Source: Polytrichum commune (taxonomy: Eukaryota; Streptophyta; Polytrichopsida; Polytrichales; Polytrichaceae). Taken from it: DNA of 64,000 nt. This document shows, piece by piece, positions 22,860-37,039 of the stretch. The stretch spans positions 2,604,001 to 2,668,000 of the forward strand of contig OX485809.1 in NCBI GenBank assembly GCA_950295325.1. The letters are read 5' to 3'. The position numbers and the translations under genes were made by a program. The number at the start of each line of letters is the position of its first letter. The first letter of the stretch is position 1. The notes under the pieces were generated by a model that was not told the origin of the DNA, did not search any database, and worked only from the letters and a program-made list of their open reading frames with translations.

Positions 22860-25619
22860 AAAAGTGTTGTAGCGGATGTATGAAAGTCTAGCAGCCCGTG
22901 ATCATGGCCCTCCACATTCTAGCATACCTCCATAATGTGGTTGGTTGACGGCTTGTTATTCCTTAAACGTTAGTGAATCTTTGGACAATATATCCCAACA
23001 TTCATTGGCCGAGCATTTCCATGTTGAATAGGAAATCAACAAAATTATGTGAGATGTGCATTGTTGTCACACATGCAAATTAGAATGCGGTGATCATCCC
23101 ATTCGTCCAATTTTGAGTGTTGTGCAAGTGTGCATATTGATTGAAACAAATCTCAAAAGCATGAAATCGTTGGGGTTTAGGGTTTGGCTGCTAAACATAT
23201 GCTAGCCTAAACGTTTAGCTTAAATACGATCTTGTCAAACCAATACCAAAATGCTTATGCAAATCAAGAAAAGTGCATTCTCAATTAAAAATTAAACCCC
23301 CCCCCCCCTCCCCCTCCTTTGAAACTTCAACTTTGCCCTATTATTGTGCCAGCCATTGACTAGTATTTTGCATGCGCTTCATGCAACAAAACAAGCATGC
23401 TTCTACATTGATGGGGGTTTAAATCCTATCTTGTAGTGAGTGGGTTTTGCTGACTTCGTCAATGTATGGGAACGTGCCTTTAATGCACACAAGCAAAGTC
23501 CCTTTGGAGTTACATGTCTTTCATATGAAAAAGCCGCATAAGCCGGGAACACCAACTATTAACGTTTGTATAGCCCACATTGATCTTACATGGCTCACAA
23601 CACTATTTGGCCATGTGGGTCGATTCCATGACCATGAAATATGTCAATTATACCCCGTGCCCCTGAATAAACTCATAATATTCAATCACTATTTATACAT
23701 TCAGGTTGCATCTGGCAATTTGGGTGGAGTTACACTCCCGACACCATGTGTATGAATTATTGTATTGTAAATCTTTAGAATACTCACAGAAAACATTGTT
23801 CATCCCAGTACTATTCCACGAAATTATTATCACTAGCAACACTAACGTTGAAAATACCGACACTATTCACAATATTCTTATTATTCAAACCGACACTTTT
23901 CATTATTCGTATCGGCATCAGTTTCTTCCTCTTTTCTTAAGTTTCTTCCGATGAAGATAAGATAGTGGATGCCCATGTTATATGCTAAATATAGAATGGA
24001 GCACAACCATGTGGTTGAATAATGTTATAGTGAATCTTCAAATAGTCCATGAATAATAAGGATAATATCATCGAGAAAATATCCACGCCAATTATGAATG
24101 TGTTAGTTGTCATCGCTCACATTATTTGGGAAAGTCTAAGAATTAAAGTGATACAAATCAAATTATGTTGATTAAAACTTTATCTGTTTTCAAACCGTAC
24201 CAATTAATGCAATAAGAGAGACTCCTTTACTTTTATGTAGTTATTAGTAAATGCAAGTAACTCAATGTGGCCCACTTGGCATGGTAAGTAACACCAACTT
24301 TAATCCATGTTTTTAACAATATATTCAATGTAGTTGTATTTCCACTATACACATCCATGTCATAAACTTGTAAACTAAAGAATAGTCCACTCGCCATCTT
24401 CATTGAACCACCACTATATATACTATTGAAGGTGGAGGAATTAACATGCTTTCATCCATCACACATATAGTATGCAATATATTGAGTGTAAATTGTCATA
24501 TATTACCATTTGCAAACCATTGGAGCATGTCGACCCTTATATGTTTTTGTATGTACATATGGGCTTGGATTGAAGCGTCTATGTAAACTCACCCTTTGTG
24601 GATGAAGAGGCTCCACTAAAAAAAGTCCCATGCAAGATTGAGGACTGATTCATTCCAATTTGACTTTGCTAGACCAATTCAAGGTTTCTAACTTTATTTT
24701 CAGTGTCAAATAGACTAATAAATTCACTTACATGCTAAAATATAATTCATGGCGTTCTCACCTTCGCAATGGATGGGTTTATGTAGACACCACTTACCCT
24801 AGCCATACATGTGAGGCACATACATGTATGGCTCACCTCTACACTTGGCACATCTATAATATCAAACTCTTCAACATGGAAAGGGGGGGGGGGAGTTGCA
24901 TTTGCTACAACCATGAGACAAAATTTGTTAAATATGGGTTCTTGCTTCATCCTCCTCATCATCCTTGGTGTATAAAACTTGAATTCTTTACAATATTGTA
25001 GAGAAACAATCTTCATAATGGTAATACTCGGTCTCATACATAACATTATTCAACTACATGCTTATGTTCCATTCTATATTCAGCATCCAACATAGGCCTC
25101 CACTATCTTACCTTCATGGGGAGAATCTTAGAAAACATGAAGAAATTGATGTCAGTACGAATAATGACTAGTGCCAGTATGAATATTATGAATAATGTCG
25201 ACATTTTCAACAATATGGATGCTATTAATAGATTTGCAATGAATAATAACGGGATGAACCATATTTCATGTGGATAATGCTAGGGATGAATAGTTATGGG
25301 AATATAACACCACCTAAATCTCCAAGTGTCAACCTGTATGTACAAATAAATCTTTGTTTGTTTGGGGGCCCACATAATATAATTGACATATTTCAGGGTC
25401 ATGGAAGTGATCCACATGGTTGAATAAAGTTATGTAGGATAGACAGCTTATTATACACATCCACTTGATCATAATTGAATGTTGTTGCTTGTGTATATTA
25501 TTTACAAGTCATTTAATCTATCCATAAAGTAAAGCATATCAAGCCATGGCTTTAGTCCCAAACCCCAAGTTTATGAGACTCAATACAAAGTCAACCAAAT
25601 GTTCTTAAAATAGCATGTA
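22860..25619. other. Intergenic, no gene seen
   Basis: AT-rich, with a 12-C run at 23297-23308 and an 11-G run at 24883-24893. Open frames such as 23447-23755 and 24732-25001 have no recognisable content. Confidence 0.45.
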
Positions 25620-26090
25620 CAAAATTGGTGTCAGATTATTAAAAACCAACTTTCTAGCTTGTTCTATGTACTAGGATGGGTTGGCCCATTTAACTTTGCA
25701 TAGGCTGATCTGGGGATTTAGGACAATGGATCTCATGCACACACACTACGATATTTTAGATTCTAAAACTCTCACAAAGTTTGAGAGGTGAAAAAAAATA
25801 AAGTACCAAAAATTTCACCCAACTTTCAAAATAGGCTCCAATACACGACGAGCTAACAACCTACCAATATGAAATTTTCTAAAAGAAGAATCAAACCCAC
25901 AGTTTCGTCCTTCTTTGAGGGACTCTACATATAACTCTACTACTCGAATGTTACAAATTTCCCACCCATCATTTTTGTTTTCTAGTTGTGACCAACACAT
26001 GTTAACAAGATCCTTGTGTTCATTGTTTGGAAGTTCGCATGAATAAGATGTGATATGTTTGCAAAGATTAGCTCTCAAATACCAGGGTTC
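25620..26090 (-). repeat. Dispersed repeat R, copy 3 (inverted)
   Basis: Reverse-complement relative of 20770-21200: it contains 'ctttgcataggctga', 'tctcacaaagtttgagaggtg' and 'ttcacccaactttcaaaata'. It directly precedes the hAT pseudogene, so it could be part of that element's flank, but copies 1 and 2 have no transposase beside them. Confidence 0.55.
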
Positions 26091-26279
26091 CCCTTTTAGG
26101 GTTTCGTAGTTAGATTTCAGCAAATATGACAACAACTTTGGTTCAATATGAATGGGGAGGACATGGTTTACCAAGAGGAGAGTTTTCCAACACAGAGCCA
26201 ATAACAACAGAAAACACACACAACACCATTGCGGATGTTGGAGTTACAACAGAAGAGTTGCATGTTACAGAGGAGTTGG

Positions 26280-28495
26280 CAGTTTGGCGTGTGCGACTCA
26301 CTCATCTATAAGACAACCACAAGTTTTGGATACCTTATCATAGAACCTCTTTAGTGTGGGCATTTTTCTTGTTACATCCACAAGTAATAAAGTTTGATGT
26401 AAAGGTACCACAAACAATGAGGTGTGTTTTGTGTCATCCAACATCATCCACTCCAATTATGTTTGAAGGGCAAAGCTTCACTATCTCATAATCTACTACT
26501 CGTTCTAGAAAAAATATCCTTAACTACAACCTTGCACATGGATCTACCTCTATGATGAAACATGTGATGAATGACCATGTTGCTGATATGGAAAGATATA
26601 AGGAAGTTGTGACAACTACTGATGTAGTGGGAAAAAAATATAAATGCAAGAAAATGAAACATGTGAACCCTAGTGCCATAATTGAATACTATGGTAGTAC
26701 TAGCCCTTATGGAAAGAATAATATAACACAATAAAGGTTTTTGGAGGATCTTGTTCTTTAGATTGCAAAATGATACATTGCATTGTCTGCAGTGGAGAAT
26801 CCATGTTTGCGGTGTTTGGTGCTGCAACGCGATCCGAAGGTATGGTTTCCCACACGAAAACAGTTGGTGAAAGAGATCATCCCATTTATGTTGCAAAAAA
26901 TTATGGAACGTTTTGTGTGGCCAACACTAGCAAGTTGTGCAACAATTGCAGTGACTTTCGATCCGTAGATGGTGCGTATGGGAGTGGACACATTCTGTTT
27001 GGTTGTGAACTTCATAGATAGCGATTGGGAACCCCGACATATCATTGTAGGTATTTTTGAAGCATCAGATATTGTAGGAGCAATTTTAGTAGTTATTGTG
27101 AAGATGTTGCTTTCAGATTTCCACCTCACATACAAAGTAATTTCGTATGTGAAAGATGAAGGTAGTATTTTTTCAAGTGAGAACTTGAACTTGAACTTGA
27201 ACATGTGGCTTCTCCTTCTTCATTTCTTCTTCTTCTAAAAGGGTACCTAAAACGGAATGTACAATGATTATAAGAAGTGTTTGGTCTTGTATGTAATCTA
27301 ATGTGTTTTCTTCCCTCATGGCCTACTAATTGCTAACTTAACAACTATAATGACCATATAATTATGAAGAATGACCATGTAAGACGCACATAACTTATTA
27401 AATTTTGTTGTTATGTTGCAGGAAACATAAGAATATGCAACGGCTATTAATATATGTTATGGTATGCCGTTGCATATTCTTATGGTATGCAGACTGCAAC
27501 CTTGCAAGCCCAAATCCCAAGTGGGTTGACTTGGGCTGTGGCAAAGGCGGTTACAAAGACTTTGCACCATGTTGTGCAACAATGCATTTTAAACCAATCT
27601 CGCGGGTATTGGCTTTTGAGCAATGCATTGTATGCAACCTACTATATAAACATCCAGCTACAAAATGAGTATCATCGAAGGATACATGTGGTGCCAGTAC
27701 TTCAATGTGGACAGATGGACTCGGAACTGCAACTACTTTATGGCCGCATGACTTTTGAATCAATTGAAGTTATCAAACCATGTCTTGCATTTGTAGGTGA
27801 GTTCACTCGTGAGAAGGCACATAATATGTTGTCTTTGATATTAGACCCTAGGTATAAGGGGTTGCACGTGATCATTGACTATGCGGGACGCGAGAAGGCT
27901 ATACACATTGTGGCAAAATATGATCAATTTGTTTTGGTGCCTTTGCTTGTGAAGGTGTCACGGTTGCTGAATCCGAGCTTGGAGAATAACTTGCCACCCA
28001 CATTGGAGGCTACCACTGATTCTTTTTTTGGGCACACGAGTTCTACAGAGGAGGCTAGTGAGGGCATGCTGAAATCAGAGCTCATTTTGTTTCAAAAGTT
28101 TTTTGTACCTGCAGATAAAGACATTATTGCTCCACTTGCATGGTGGAGGGATAATGCCCCTCGATTTCTGCACATATAATTTTTTGTGAGGCAAATTTTA
28201 GCAATACCAAATTCTGAGATCGAGACAAAAAGAATTTTTAAGTGTTGCTGGACTTTTGTATGCCTTGCATCATTGTAGGTTGGGCATCCAAAATTTAGAT
28301 GCACTCGTCATGATACTTAGAAATTGGCCCATAGATGCTAGAGATGAGTGCAACTCTTTTGCAAAATATGATCTTGGTGAATTTTTTGTTGACGAGGTTG
28401 AATTAGTGGATGCTCATGAAGATGAATTACAAGTAGCAGGTTGCTTTGAGGAAGACCGTACTTGTTCAGATGACGAATTAGATGAGTATAATTAG
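26280..28495 (+). pseudogene. hAT-family transposase (BED finger), disrupted
   Basis: Decayed coding sequence in several frames. A BED-type finger is visible around 26400-26580 (RCVLCHP, later KHVMNDH). Next, 26770-27180 reads like the hAT core (ENPCLRCLV, RKQLVKEIIP, VVNFIDSDW, YVKDEGS). An intron-like CAG acceptor lies at about 27420. The longest open part, 27454-28179, has LILDPRYKG and ends PLAWWRD, the start of the C-terminal dimerisation domain. That domain continues after a stop as VRQILAIPNSEIETKRIF, then a frameshift leads to RLGIQNLDAL at about 28270. In-frame stops lie near 26490, 26732, 26968 (a tag where the family has Trp) and 28177. It cannot encode an active enzyme as it stands. 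Element ends were not identified. Confidence 0.8.
27426..27484. repeat. Perfect 19-bp inverted repeat inside the hAT pseudogene
   Basis: cataagaatatgcaacggc at 27426-27444 is exactly the reverse complement of 27466-27484; the loop is 21 nt. The direct repeat ttatggtatgc flanks the second arm (27457-27467, 27480-27490). This fits a local inverted copying event within the transposase exon, just after its apparent 3' splice site. Confidence 0.85.
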
Positions 28496-29670
28496 TATAA
28501 CGTCTAGTTCAAGATGTTGGATGGCCAAGATGCATTTTTGTTTTTTTTTATTTTAGACAAATGAAACATTTTATTTCATCGCCAACAAACCAAGATGCAT
28601 TTGTTCACCACTTGTATTTGTATGTTCACATTTATAAACAAAATTTGATGAAGTTTCATTTGTTTTGGAGCTTGAAAATTTTATTGAACTTCACCATGCA
28701 TTAAAAAGTAAGACTTAAAATTATAACAAACCATTGTTTAGCCTTGGATGTTATCAGCAAGGCGCTTGAACTGGTATTTGATATCATTGCAGAGCCATAA
28801 TTCTTGCATGTTTAATATTATACCAAGCTCTACATTTCATGACCCCCCTAGTACCTTGACAAGGCCTAATAGTGAGCTACAAAGTCATTGCATACAAGGA
28901 CCCACTGGTATCATAAAATAGTAATATCAGTCCAACACTGGTCCTAACACACCTCCAAAATCATGTAGTGTGGTCATGGACCCTCAAGTGTAGTGTGAAG
29001 TTATATGTGACCGGACCCTCAACCAAATGTTATTTCAATGAATTTCTAATCATGTGGGTCCTCACTCATGATAAAATAAAATAAATCAACGGTTCTGAGT
29101 GTTTGGAGTGCCATGGTCTCCCGGTTTTATGTTAAGCCTACCTCCAAGAGGTGATTTTGAATATAATCCAAGTGAACATGAAACATGATCCATTATGCCA
29201 TGTAAGAATCCATGTAGACTTTACATCCATCTTGCATTCACATACTCCGTTGGCCCCTCAAGCGTAGTGTGAAGTAGCGAACTTGGACCGGCTCCGCCTT
29301 TTCCACCAATGAGAGGGCTTGAAGTTTAATGGTCACGGGCTCTCAGTCTCATGTGTGAAGTGGCCCTAACTGGCATCGTAAACGGTGGGGGGGGGTGTCC
29401 CAAAACGAAACCATTTGTCGGCATGTCATTGTTGCCAAAATGTAGCCAAATTGCTTAAGATAGAAGCTACCCCTAAGCACCAAATGCCAACATTTAGACT
29501 TTAACCTTGGATAGAAAGATGAATGTCATGGATAGAAGTTGTCCACCCATGCGACTATGCCATGTTGCCAATAATGTATGTAAATGGTTATACATTCTAC
29601 ATTTTTCCTCTCGTCTTCTATCATTTCTTCAATATTTTGGTTTTCTCAAGCATGTTCTCTTTTAATCATA
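28496..29670. other. Intergenic, no gene seen
   Basis: Contains two related 'cccctcaag.gtagtgtgaag' or 'accctcaagtgtagtgtgaag' segments at about 28980 and 29255, a 9-G run at 29387-29395, and the relative of 440-530. Looks like old repeat debris. Confidence 0.45.
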
Positions 29671-30562
29671 GGTGAGTTGGCCTCTTTGTTTCTAGGCATG
29701 TAACCTTAAAACTCTCATTCAAACATGATTCAACCACAAATTGAGCTCACATGTGATTGAGTGTGGCTGCATCAACTTGTATGTGGATAGGCATCTTTGA
29801 TTTTCGGCATTTGATCCAAAAATTGCATTCAAGTATGTTTCAACTACAATATAGGTTTATATGTGTTTGTATGTAGTTGCATCTAATTACATGGGAGTTG
29901 ATGCCTTCGATTCTAGGCATAAATGATAAAATAATAATACTAATATTAACAACATGTCATTTAAATATACATAGTGGTACTTAACACATTGAGGGGAGAA
30001 AATAACCAACAAATCATGTAATGCAAATAAAATTGAAATCCAAACTGAACACACTCACAGTCGCTCACATGAGGATGAGAGACATCTAGATTTACATAGA
30101 AATGAGGTGTTTTAAACGAGTTTAAGAAAGAAAAAAATTACATTTATATTTAATTAGTAGGCTTAGTTATCATTCACTTCGCAAGTAATAAATGAATGAG
30201 AATACTTTTTTCCCACACGTATCTCGGACCTCACCCACATAAGCCTCATTGGCCAAGTGTCACGTTATAAAGTGGAGTAGTTATGTCAAAGAATAAAGCT
30301 CATTCCAAGTGGTCTTTACTTCAATACAACACCAAATGACCATGGACGCAATGTTACATGACATCTAAATTAGGTATAAAACTCAACCACAACATGAGGG
30401 TACACGTGAGTATGATTACACCAAATCACATGTGAATTGGCGTGCTTGATTATAGGCAAGTAAGCTAAAAATTTCATTCAAATGTGATTTAACCATAACA
30501 TAAGCTTACATGTGATTAAATATGATTGCATCTCATTACATGTGAGTTGGCCTCTTAGACCA
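29671..30562 (+). repeat. ~110-bp tandem repeat, interrupted
   Basis: Units begin near 29671, 29780 and 29890, and again near 30428 and 30538. Each has a 'tgtgagttgg(c)...ttgattctaggcat' start, an 'attcaaa.atgatt.aacca.aa' middle and a 'ttacatgtgattgaatgtgattgcatc' end. The spacing is about 109-110 bp. A stretch of about 460 bp at 29935-30395 interrupts the array. No coding content. Confidence 0.65.
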
Positions 30563-33560
30563 AACTTTGTACACATGTCTAAAGGGATGTTACATCCTTC
30601 TTGAGTTGATGCTCACCCGAATTTAAACGGGTCGTATGGGGAAGCTACTATCAAATGAAAATGCTATGTTCAACTGAAAATATATCTTAATATGCATGTC
30701 TCTAATGAGATTTTTGGATATTCAAGAGGAAATTCAAGAATATTGGAATATTTGTTGTGCATTATTCCAATATTAAGTTGTAATTATTATTTTCTTTCCA
30801 CGGTTGTGCATTATTGTTGTATATATTTGTTGCTACCAAAGATCATATATTTGATCAAATCCTAATGAATCTTCATCTTCCATTATAGATCATAACAACT
30901 TACCCTCTAAACAAACCATGAATTTTCATACTCCAAGGCCAATAGAGGGTTTATGTGGATGAGGTCTGGGTGGTAGAGTGGAGATAACTTATTCTAATTG
31001 GCTCATTGTTTGCCAAGCAAATGATGAATGAGCTTAATAATTAAATTTTCAAAAAATGAAACATTTTCTCTTAAGATCATGTAAATCACCTAAGTTATGT
31101 GCAAATCCAATCGTTTCTCACCTTCATGTAATCCATTGCAAATGTGTTCATTTTGCATTTCATTTTGATTTTTATTGCATAACTTGTTGATTAACATTCA
31201 ACTCGATGTATATTTACACACCATGGATTTTATCTTTTATGTCTAAAATCGACGAGGCCAACCTGCATGTCATTGCCCCCATTGAAGAGGCAGTCCAACC
31301 TCTTATATTATGATTTTACTTTTAACATCGTAGTGTATTGAATGGTAGCATTTCAAGCTAAAATTGGAGATTCACAATGATTGGTTTGGTCTTGAGGATG
31401 ATTGTGGCATGTTTGTAGCAATGACAACTAGTATGTGTGGGACACATGTGCATTATGCCATGACTATACATCTAGGGCACAAAGTCCAAATACACTGGAC
31501 TCATTGAGCACTAGATTATTGATTGGGTAAGTAGTGTATTTACGAGTGACAATCACAAATGCATGCACTATTATTGAGAGTTTTTGAAGTTTTCATCCCT
31601 AGAATAACCTATAAATTACCATATCAAACCATAAACAATCTAGAATAAACATATTTTTACATCTTTTAGGGGCAACCATGGTCAAGTATGCGGAAAAATG
31701 CTCCAGTATACTAAAACCAAATTTTTGGGGGTCAAACGCCTAAAAGTAGTAGCAAAGTGTTGTTTGAATTGAAAGTTTTTTGCCCTTCATTGTGGGGTTA
31801 GGTAGTCATTTAGAATATCAAGATGAGATCTTCAAAACTTTTCATTAAAAGTATTGCTTAAAAGGTAATGGCTAATTTTGGTTTTCATGACCTTGAATAT
31901 TTTGAAGTTGGATTTTTTTTTTCATATTCCTTGAATTTGTTATAAACTTGAGGACATTGTTACAAGACTTTACAGAAAATCACCATTCAATGTAGTTTTA
32001 TCAGTGTTTTAAACAAATTCTAGGCAACTACATGTTGAATAGATCTACTTGCACATTACTCGCACCGTCTTCTAAAATATATAGACTTTTTCTTGAAATT
32101 TGTTTTGGCAACATAAATTGCTTGGCTTTGTAGATCAAATAATGTTTTCAATGTTCATGGTTTTTTCCTTCACAAAACTCAAAGTTAGTACATAGTATCA
32201 CCTTCGCTTAAACCTATGTAAGGTACTAGAGTTGTGTACTTGACCGTGCTTGCGCCCTTCACTCTTTTCGATGTTAACAAACAAGTGATTCCGATTCAAC
32301 AACCATGTCCAATTTGCTTGTTCTTTTAAAAGCTTTTTCGTTTATTAATTTCCCACATCACTTTGCTCCCATGTTTTCATCTACACAAATACAAAAGAAA
32401 ATCCTTCGTCCCAATTTATTCATTCAAGGTAGACACAATGACTCTACCTTCGATTCCAACACAAAGTTGAGGACCGAATGGCCGTTTCCACAAAAATACT
32501 CTAGTGGTTGAGATTATGTTTCAGTCCATTGTCAACCATAACTTAATTTATTTTGTGTACACATAAGGTGTCATTGACGAGATGATGATGAGATAAAATA
32601 GTTATCTTCCAACAACCAAAACTCTCAAGTTAAGTGCTTACATGAGATGAAATGTTCATACCTTCTAACTTATTCTCTCATCTCCCACATCGGTAAGAGT
32701 AACATCTATCGATCTTCATATCCTAATGCTTGATGTGTAAGCATGGTGAAGTGCAAAGCTTACATTGTAGGATATTGTGAGTGCCCTTATTAAAACCCCA
32801 TATATATGTAGAGTTTTCATGGCCAAAAGGAAAACTATTCATAATAGTCTCATATATGTAGACGAGAATTCTAATCTTCTAAAGTAAAATGACTCAATTA
32901 TGTATAACAACAATAAGTGAGTAGAAATATAGGAGGCATTATCCTTGTACACATGCTTGTGAAATGTTCTAATTGACAAAGTTATTGAACTATGACACAT
33001 GGATGACAAATATTGCTTTATGAGGGGTATAAGGTAAATACGGATGAATATAAACCCTATTGTGGAAGACCTTCGCTAGGTTGACCACGTGCATGCACCT
33101 GCTTGCGCCCACGGGAGGGGCGGGGGGTGCTTTGGGTGCAATTCAATGTTGGGTGGGTATTTGATTTTGTTACTAGCATTTAGTTATGATTTTTGAATAC
33201 AAATTAGAAGCAAAGCACCTTCAGTTTTGATGTTTTAAGAAGGTTATTTGCTAGGTTTAGATTTTATGAGAACCACCGTTATGAGTTGCATAAAGTTGGA
33301 TTAGGTTTCTTTGGTGTTCTCATTGAAGCACGCAAGCATATAGTCTAGCTATTTGAAAATTTGAGAACCACTGTTATAAATTTAAAGAATATCTTCATAA
33401 TTGGCGATGATTTGGTGCCAATTTGAATAGTACGCTTACTCCTGCTATAGATTTATACTATCTAATGCATTTCAGGTGGAACAATACCTGTCTCATATGT
33501 ATAAATTATAAGCCAATCTCTCATTTAATACCTTTTACCACGTACATGTTGTATTGTATA
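30563..33560. other. Intergenic, no gene seen
   Basis: AT-rich, with only short open frames and no recognisable family. A G-rich patch lies at 33112-33128. Confidence 0.45.
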
Positions 33561-33567
33561 CACGAGT

Positions 33568-34225
33568 GCACAAAGAAAGGGTATTAATTTGAAATTTGTC
33601 ATATCATGAATAAATTTGCTACACAAATCATAACTCATAGTTATGTACATGTATGGAGGACCTTTAGAAAATATACAATATTTGTGTTTGTGTTGTCACT
33701 AGACTTTACATCATAAGTTGTTTATATATATATATATATAATGGATGAAACTAGGATGAATAAATTTCTCATTTCCTTATCTCATCGGGCATCATGTGTG
33801 TATGGAGGCACACTTGAAGCTAAAATTGTAAAAATAAAAAACAGTAGACAAAAAAAAAAAACTCCAACTAAGGTCCAATTTGTTGGGAGGGTTTATAGGA
33901 TAAGTAGAAAGTTCAGTAAACATTGTGTGGAGTATAGCGATCCAATTGACATGATGAACCAACCATCAAACATGGATATTGGGTTATGTTGGTATCAAAC
34001 TGGGGGTGTGCACTAAACTACAACCGTATGATTATCTGTGAGTTCACAAAGGGTATTAATTTGAACTTTGTTGTACTATATATACATATGCTACACAAAT
34101 TATATATGTCATTAGGTACATGTATGGAGGACCTTTAAAAGTACGTAACAATTGTACTTGAATGGTAGTGTAACTAGACTTTACACCATAAGGTTTTTTT
34201 GGGGGATGAAACTAGGACGAATAAT
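33568..34225 (+). repeat. Direct repeat pair, ~190-bp units
   Basis: 33568-33760 and 34041-34225 share, in order, 'gggtattaatttgaa.tttgt', 'tgctacacaaat', 'gtacatgtatggaggaccttta', 'actagactttaca.cataag' and 'ggatgaaactagga.gaata'. Unit 1 carries a (TA)n tract at 33724-33741. An open frame at 33741-34016 lies between them and has no recognisable domain. Confidence 0.7.
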
Positions 34226-34491
34226 GATGAGCATGACAATCACATTCAAATCCCCTCTTATTCTAATGTGAAGTCCATTGTGGATTATGTAGAGGTAGGG
34301 AATTCTTGGTGCACCCCTGGGATAGTGTCGAAGAGTTGTCTTTTGGTTGATGTTATGGGCCTCTTCTATGTGCATTGATTGCGTGGAGTTGTTAAAGCAT
34401 CTTTTATACTACCTCATGATAGAATCAATCATTCCAACCATACCATCTACTTCTTTTGCAAGATAATGGCCATTTCTATATCACTACACCG

Positions 34492-34705
34492 TTTATGGTA
34501 TTTAGTGGCACTTACTATTTGGAGTTACGCAATGCTATAATTATTTATCAAGAATAAAATATTTCACCAAGCAAAGTCATTTATGTTCTATAATGTCCAG
34601 ACAACCTATTCAACTTTCGTTGGTGAAAATTGAACTATGGAGTAAGAAGTTATTGCATCACGTAATTCCAAATAGTAAGTGACACTAAACACCATAAACA
34701 ATGTG
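34492..34705. mobile_element. ~214-bp MITE with long terminal inverted repeats, copy 1
   Basis: Left end cactacaccgtttatggtat... and right end ...accataaacaatgtg are inverted repeats of about 45 bp. They share gtttatggt, tttagtg.cacttactattt and gga.ttacg..atgc. A relative lies at 49498-49710, and a right-end fragment at 39585-39640. The CACTAC start suggests a CACTA-type miniature element; no 3-bp target duplication is clear. Confidence 0.7.
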
Positions 34706-36740
34706 CCAATTCTTGGCACTTCCTATCATGTTGTTGACTTTCCCTACTGGTGCATGGTTTTACTCATCTACCAGCATGTCTCTTTTGTCTTGGTAGGATT
34801 GTTACCTCATCATTGTACACACCCTCATCTATTGCATGTTTCCAATAGCTAACGTCACTACCGTACTATATCCAACAAGTGAGGGAAGCTAGCATGTGAG
34901 CAATAACATCAGCTATAATTTTTTCGTTTTTAGAATATGTTTAATTTTAATTTTAATAATTTGGCTATAAATGAAGAGCAAGAGACATTTGACATTCAAG
35001 AAATGAACCTTAAAATCGTGGAATCCATGCTCTACATATTGTCAAGGGATCTATTACCATGTAGTCAACTTGGCATTTGTATATCTAGAAATAAGCTTTA
35101 ATATATTAGTATAGCTTGAATGTTAATAAGTGGGCCTCAAAAATAGCTACAATTACCTTCACATTTGGAAAGTTCATCAAATATTTGTATCAACAATGTA
35201 CTAATGTCACATCTTGATCATGTAATTATTGATTATTAGTGTTTGACAATTGTTGCAACCCTATATGATGCGGGTATGATGTACACATGCTTTGTTGTAG
35301 TTTAAAGATATGGTTGCATACATGGAGGCGTTTGTCATCACGTAGTCAACCTTGCATAGATACATGAATACATGATACACATGTTTTTATAGTACATAAC
35401 CCATTGACATTTCTTTCCCATCGTGGCATACATTGTAAGTGTTATACTCTCTCTCATTTGTTCATATGCTTTGCAGTATGTGCATTTGGATTTTGCCAAG
35501 TTGTTTTGGAAAACCGAGTGGTGGAGTGTGTGTATGAATTGGATGGAACTTAGATATGAGAATATAATTAAAGATGTTTGAGATAAATTCCAATTTGATG
35601 TGATGATAATATCCTCATATTTGTGGAGTTGGAAACCAAAATCTACTAAAACAAATACCTCATCCCCAATCCACTTTCGCTTTCAAATTTCATAAAGGCA
35701 TTAGAAATGTATTTTTTTATGCATATGATGTAGCTCATGATAATTTGACCATGCAACATGTGTCATTGAAGCCAGGGAAATAGTAGCATCTAGATTTACA
35801 TACAAATGCTTGCTTAAGTCATAAAGGTCAACACATATATTGTCAAAATTTTCTCTAAACTTTAGGACTATGATTTGTACATCTACCTCTACTTTAAAAT
35901 TTCAATAGCCATTATATTTGTAGACAACAACAAATTATAGTAAACAATAACTCCTCCTTAAGTATATTATGTATATCAATGCCTCTAAAAATCCCATATT
36001 ATCCACTCATGTTATTTGATTTGTGGTGTCCAAAGAGCATACTGCCTCCTCCCAAAAAAGTCATAGCACCCTAAATTTAGGTGCAACAATACCCCTCCCA
36101 TCTATATACTTTGTAAAACGAATTGCACAAATTAGAAGCCTTTGCTACTAGATTATAATGTATGTACTTTGTGTATGTTATGTTGGGTTTTTGGATGCAA
36201 GCACATATTGTCTAGAACAACAATAGTTAGATAAATTCCAACAATTAGAGCATGCTATGAACTTACATCTTCTATACGATCTAAGTAACAATAGCATCAA
36301 TGCAATTGACACAAAATGATGTTATGTATAACACTTGCATGCATTCAAAATCATTCCTTCTTAACACATGTATATACCACAACACATACTATTTGTCCTT
36401 AACAAGAACCTACCAAGAGCATGTGATTACTTTATTGTTTATAACAAAAAGGCCACAATCTTAAATTGTTTTAAGAGATTGTGGAAGCCTTCCTTTGGCC
36501 ACACTAGAATACTACCACGAACATAGAGTGACATGGTATTCTGTTTCAACATCCTCCATTGTATTGTGTGCAACTAATCTTTGCAAAATTTTGTGTTGAA
36601 AGCAAAACAACAATTGCATGTGTTTTGTGGTGATCTTGTTGGCATTAACCACAAAAGACAAATTACATTCATAATCCTATATGGCTCCAATGTAAACTTG
36701 AGAGTTGTGAAATTTTCACATTCCAATCCACTTCACACAA
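34706..36740. other. Intergenic, no gene seen
   Basis: AT-rich with no supported exon. The 36581-36811 open frame overlaps the start of a repeated block and has no recognisable content. Confidence 0.45.
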
Positions 36741-36764
36741 AAGGGATGGTTCCCAATATTTTGA

Positions 36765-37000
36765 ACACATTAAATTTGGTTTCAATTTTACTAAGTTTTT
36801 CAAAGTTCTAAAAAAATGACAATGCCAACGCTTCCTAGGGCCTTTTGAAAAGTGCTCAAAATGTTGAAAAACACCTTCTCGCTGCTAGGGCATTTTCCAA
36901 CATTTTGGGACATTGAAGTTGGTTCCAATTTTTACTATTTTTTCAAAATTCTTTAGTGATGATGTTGCCAACACTTCATAGGGTCTTCCTAGGGTTGTTA
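36765..37000 (+). repeat. Two ~143-bp related units
   Basis: 36775-36850 and 36919-36996 share 'ttggtt.caattttact', 'tttcaaa.ttct' and 'tgccaac.cttc.tagggcct'. They directly precede the larger tandem array and may be a divergent edge of it. Confidence 0.55.
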
Positions 37001-37039
37001 TCTGCTATTGGTTTTTTTAAATAATTTTTTTTTAGTAAA

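Noticed and set aside
33724-33741. (TA)n microsatellite as a promoter TATA element
   Set aside because: No gene follows it; it lies inside one unit of a direct repeat pair.
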